Notes under the pieces: generated by a model
Seen by the model: only the letters and a program-made list of their open reading frames with translations
Told to the model about the DNA's origin: nothing
Databases searched by the model: none
NCBI GenBank assembly: GCA_937884735.1
Contig: CAKZYI010000366.1
Location: 1-6,475, forward strand
Reading direction: 5' to 3'
DNA: 6,475 nt
From: an uncultured Pleurocapsa sp.
GTDB lineage: Bacteria > Cyanobacteriota > Cyanobacteriia > Cyanobacteriales > Xenococcaceae
Position numbers and translations under genes: made by a program
Shown here: positions 6,029 to 6,475 of the stretch, one piece after another
Numbering within the stretch: the first letter of the stretch is position 1
How the letters are laid out: every line of letters begins with the position of its first letter

Positions 6029-6080
6029 GGGCAACAGATATAAATTTGCTGGCGATTAAATAATTAAGTTCTTGTTGCCC
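6029..6080. repeat. Inverted repeat GGGCAACA ... TGTTGCCC
   Basis: GGGCAACA at 6029-6036 is matched exactly by TGTTGCCC at 6073-6080 around a 36-base AT-rich loop. It lies between the two heptamer arrays. No T-run follows, so a terminator role for the ferredoxin gene is possible but weakly supported; it may instead be part of a dispersed intergenic repeat. Confidence 0.55.
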
Positions 6081-6093
6081 ATCACAAACAAAT

Positions 6094-6128
6094 TCAGTAA
6101 TCAGTAATCAGTCATCAGTCATCAGTAA
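6094..6128 (+). repeat. Heptanucleotide tandem repeat TCAGTAA/TCAGTCA, five copies
   Basis: Five contiguous heptamers: TCAGTAA at 6094, 6101 and 6122, and TCAGTCA at 6108 and 6115. The array ends eight bases before the ATG of the next gene, so it lies in that gene's leader or promoter. The unit is unrelated to the AATAAGG array 70 bases upstream. Confidence 0.92.
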
Positions 6129-6136
6129 TTATATAA

Positions 6137-6475
6137 ATGAACATTTTTAAAATTTCTCCCATTATTCGTATCACCCTACTGTGCCTTTATATTGGTTTAA
6201 CAGTTCCGTTACCTTTTTTAGCAGATTTTACTAATGCACCAATACCATCTTGGATGTTGTGGATTGGCATTGCCTTTGGTGCGATCGCAGTTTATGCTGC
6301 TCTTAGCGAACGAGTAATTTTGGACGACAAGAAGATACAGGTAGCTTATCCTAGCTGGGTGCCTAGCTTTTTCCGCAAGGGTTGGTCTTTGTCTTGGACA
6401 GAAATCGATAATCTTAAAATGCGTACCACAGGTCAAGGTGGCTTGGTTTACTACTTCACTTCTCCTAAAGCAGAA
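6137..6475 (+). CDS. Two-helix membrane protein with possible PH-like domain (partial, runs off the window)
   Basis: The frame is open from ATG 6137 to the right edge and gives the first 113 residues. An in-frame TAA directly before the ATG (6134-6136) rules out an earlier start. Residues about 9-29 (IIRITLLCLYIGLTVPLPFLA) and 39-56 (WMLWIGIAFGAIAVYAAL) look like two transmembrane helices. The part after them (SERVILDDKKIQVAYPSWV, then GWSLSWTEIDNLKMRT) has the beta-strand pattern and the W-x-E-I motif seen in bacterial PH-like membrane proteins; that link is tentative. A HIP1 octamer lies in the frame at 6281-6288. No Shine-Dalgarno sequence is visible, and a heptamer array ends eight bases upstream. 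The function is unknown. Confidence 0.8.
   Translation, partial: MNIFKISPIIRITLLCLYIGLTVPLPFLADFTNAPIPSWMLWIGIAFGAIAVYAALSERVILDDKKIQVAYPSWVPSFFRKGWSLSWTEIDNLKMRTTGQGGLVYYFTSPKAE

Noticed and set aside
6094..6128. CRISPR-like array
   Set aside because: The units are seven bases and directly contiguous, with no spacers and no cas genes nearby; these are simple tandem repeats.
6218..6436. A 72-codon minus-strand open frame at the right end
   Set aside because: The + strand frame from 6137 is open to the edge, with two helices and a W-x-E-I motif, and explains this region better.

Overview
The window comes from a cyanobacterium. Five copies of the highly iterated palindrome GCGATCGC (HIP1) lie at 46-53, 2207-2214, 3009-3016, 4900-4907 and 6281-6288, far above chance for an 8-mer in 6.5 kb. 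The base composition is AT-rich, a long-chain flavodoxin closely resembles the Anabaena protein as I remember it, and heptanucleotide tandem repeats of the cyanobacterial kind are present. The exact genus cannot be read from the sequence; a low-GC unicellular, pleurocapsalean or filamentous lineage would all fit.

Layout. At the left edge is the C-terminal end of an unidentified one-helix membrane protein (1-147). A 288-base AT-rich leader with a strong inverted repeat then precedes the flavodoxin gene isiB (436-951). Hairpins at 992-1078 look like an intrinsic terminator. They are followed by two + strand genes joined by an ATGA overlap: a small membrane-anchored cysteine-cluster protein (1100-1435) and an alpha/beta-hydrolase-fold protein whose nucleophile elbow has Gly where Ser is expected (1432-2181). 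A 24-base perfect palindrome around a HIP1 site separates these from the convergent minus-strand genes.

The minus strand carries cimA, (R)-citramalate synthase (5585 to 3930), and 39 bases downstream a 535-residue conserved cyanobacterial protein of unknown function (3890 to 2283). The 3' end of cimA contains a hairpin followed by nine T on the + strand, so the best-formed terminator there faces against the genes. Divergent from cimA is a small [2Fe-2S] ferredoxin with adrenodoxin-type cysteine spacing (5681-6010). Its stop codon lies inside a heptamer repeat. After an inverted repeat and a second heptamer array, a two-helix membrane protein with a possible PH-like domain begins at 6137 and runs off the right edge.

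How the genes work together. Flavodoxin is the iron-sparing substitute for ferredoxin, and the cysteine-cluster protein and hydrolase next to it may belong to the same iron- or stress-related locus; this is inferred from position only. CimA supplies the pyruvate-plus-acetyl-CoA route to 2-ketobutyrate for isoleucine. No mobile element, CRISPR array, tRNA or rRNA was seen. No clear new multi-gene system is present. The best leads are the cysteine-cluster protein paired with a Ser-less hydrolase, and the repeat-invaded ferredoxin 3' end.
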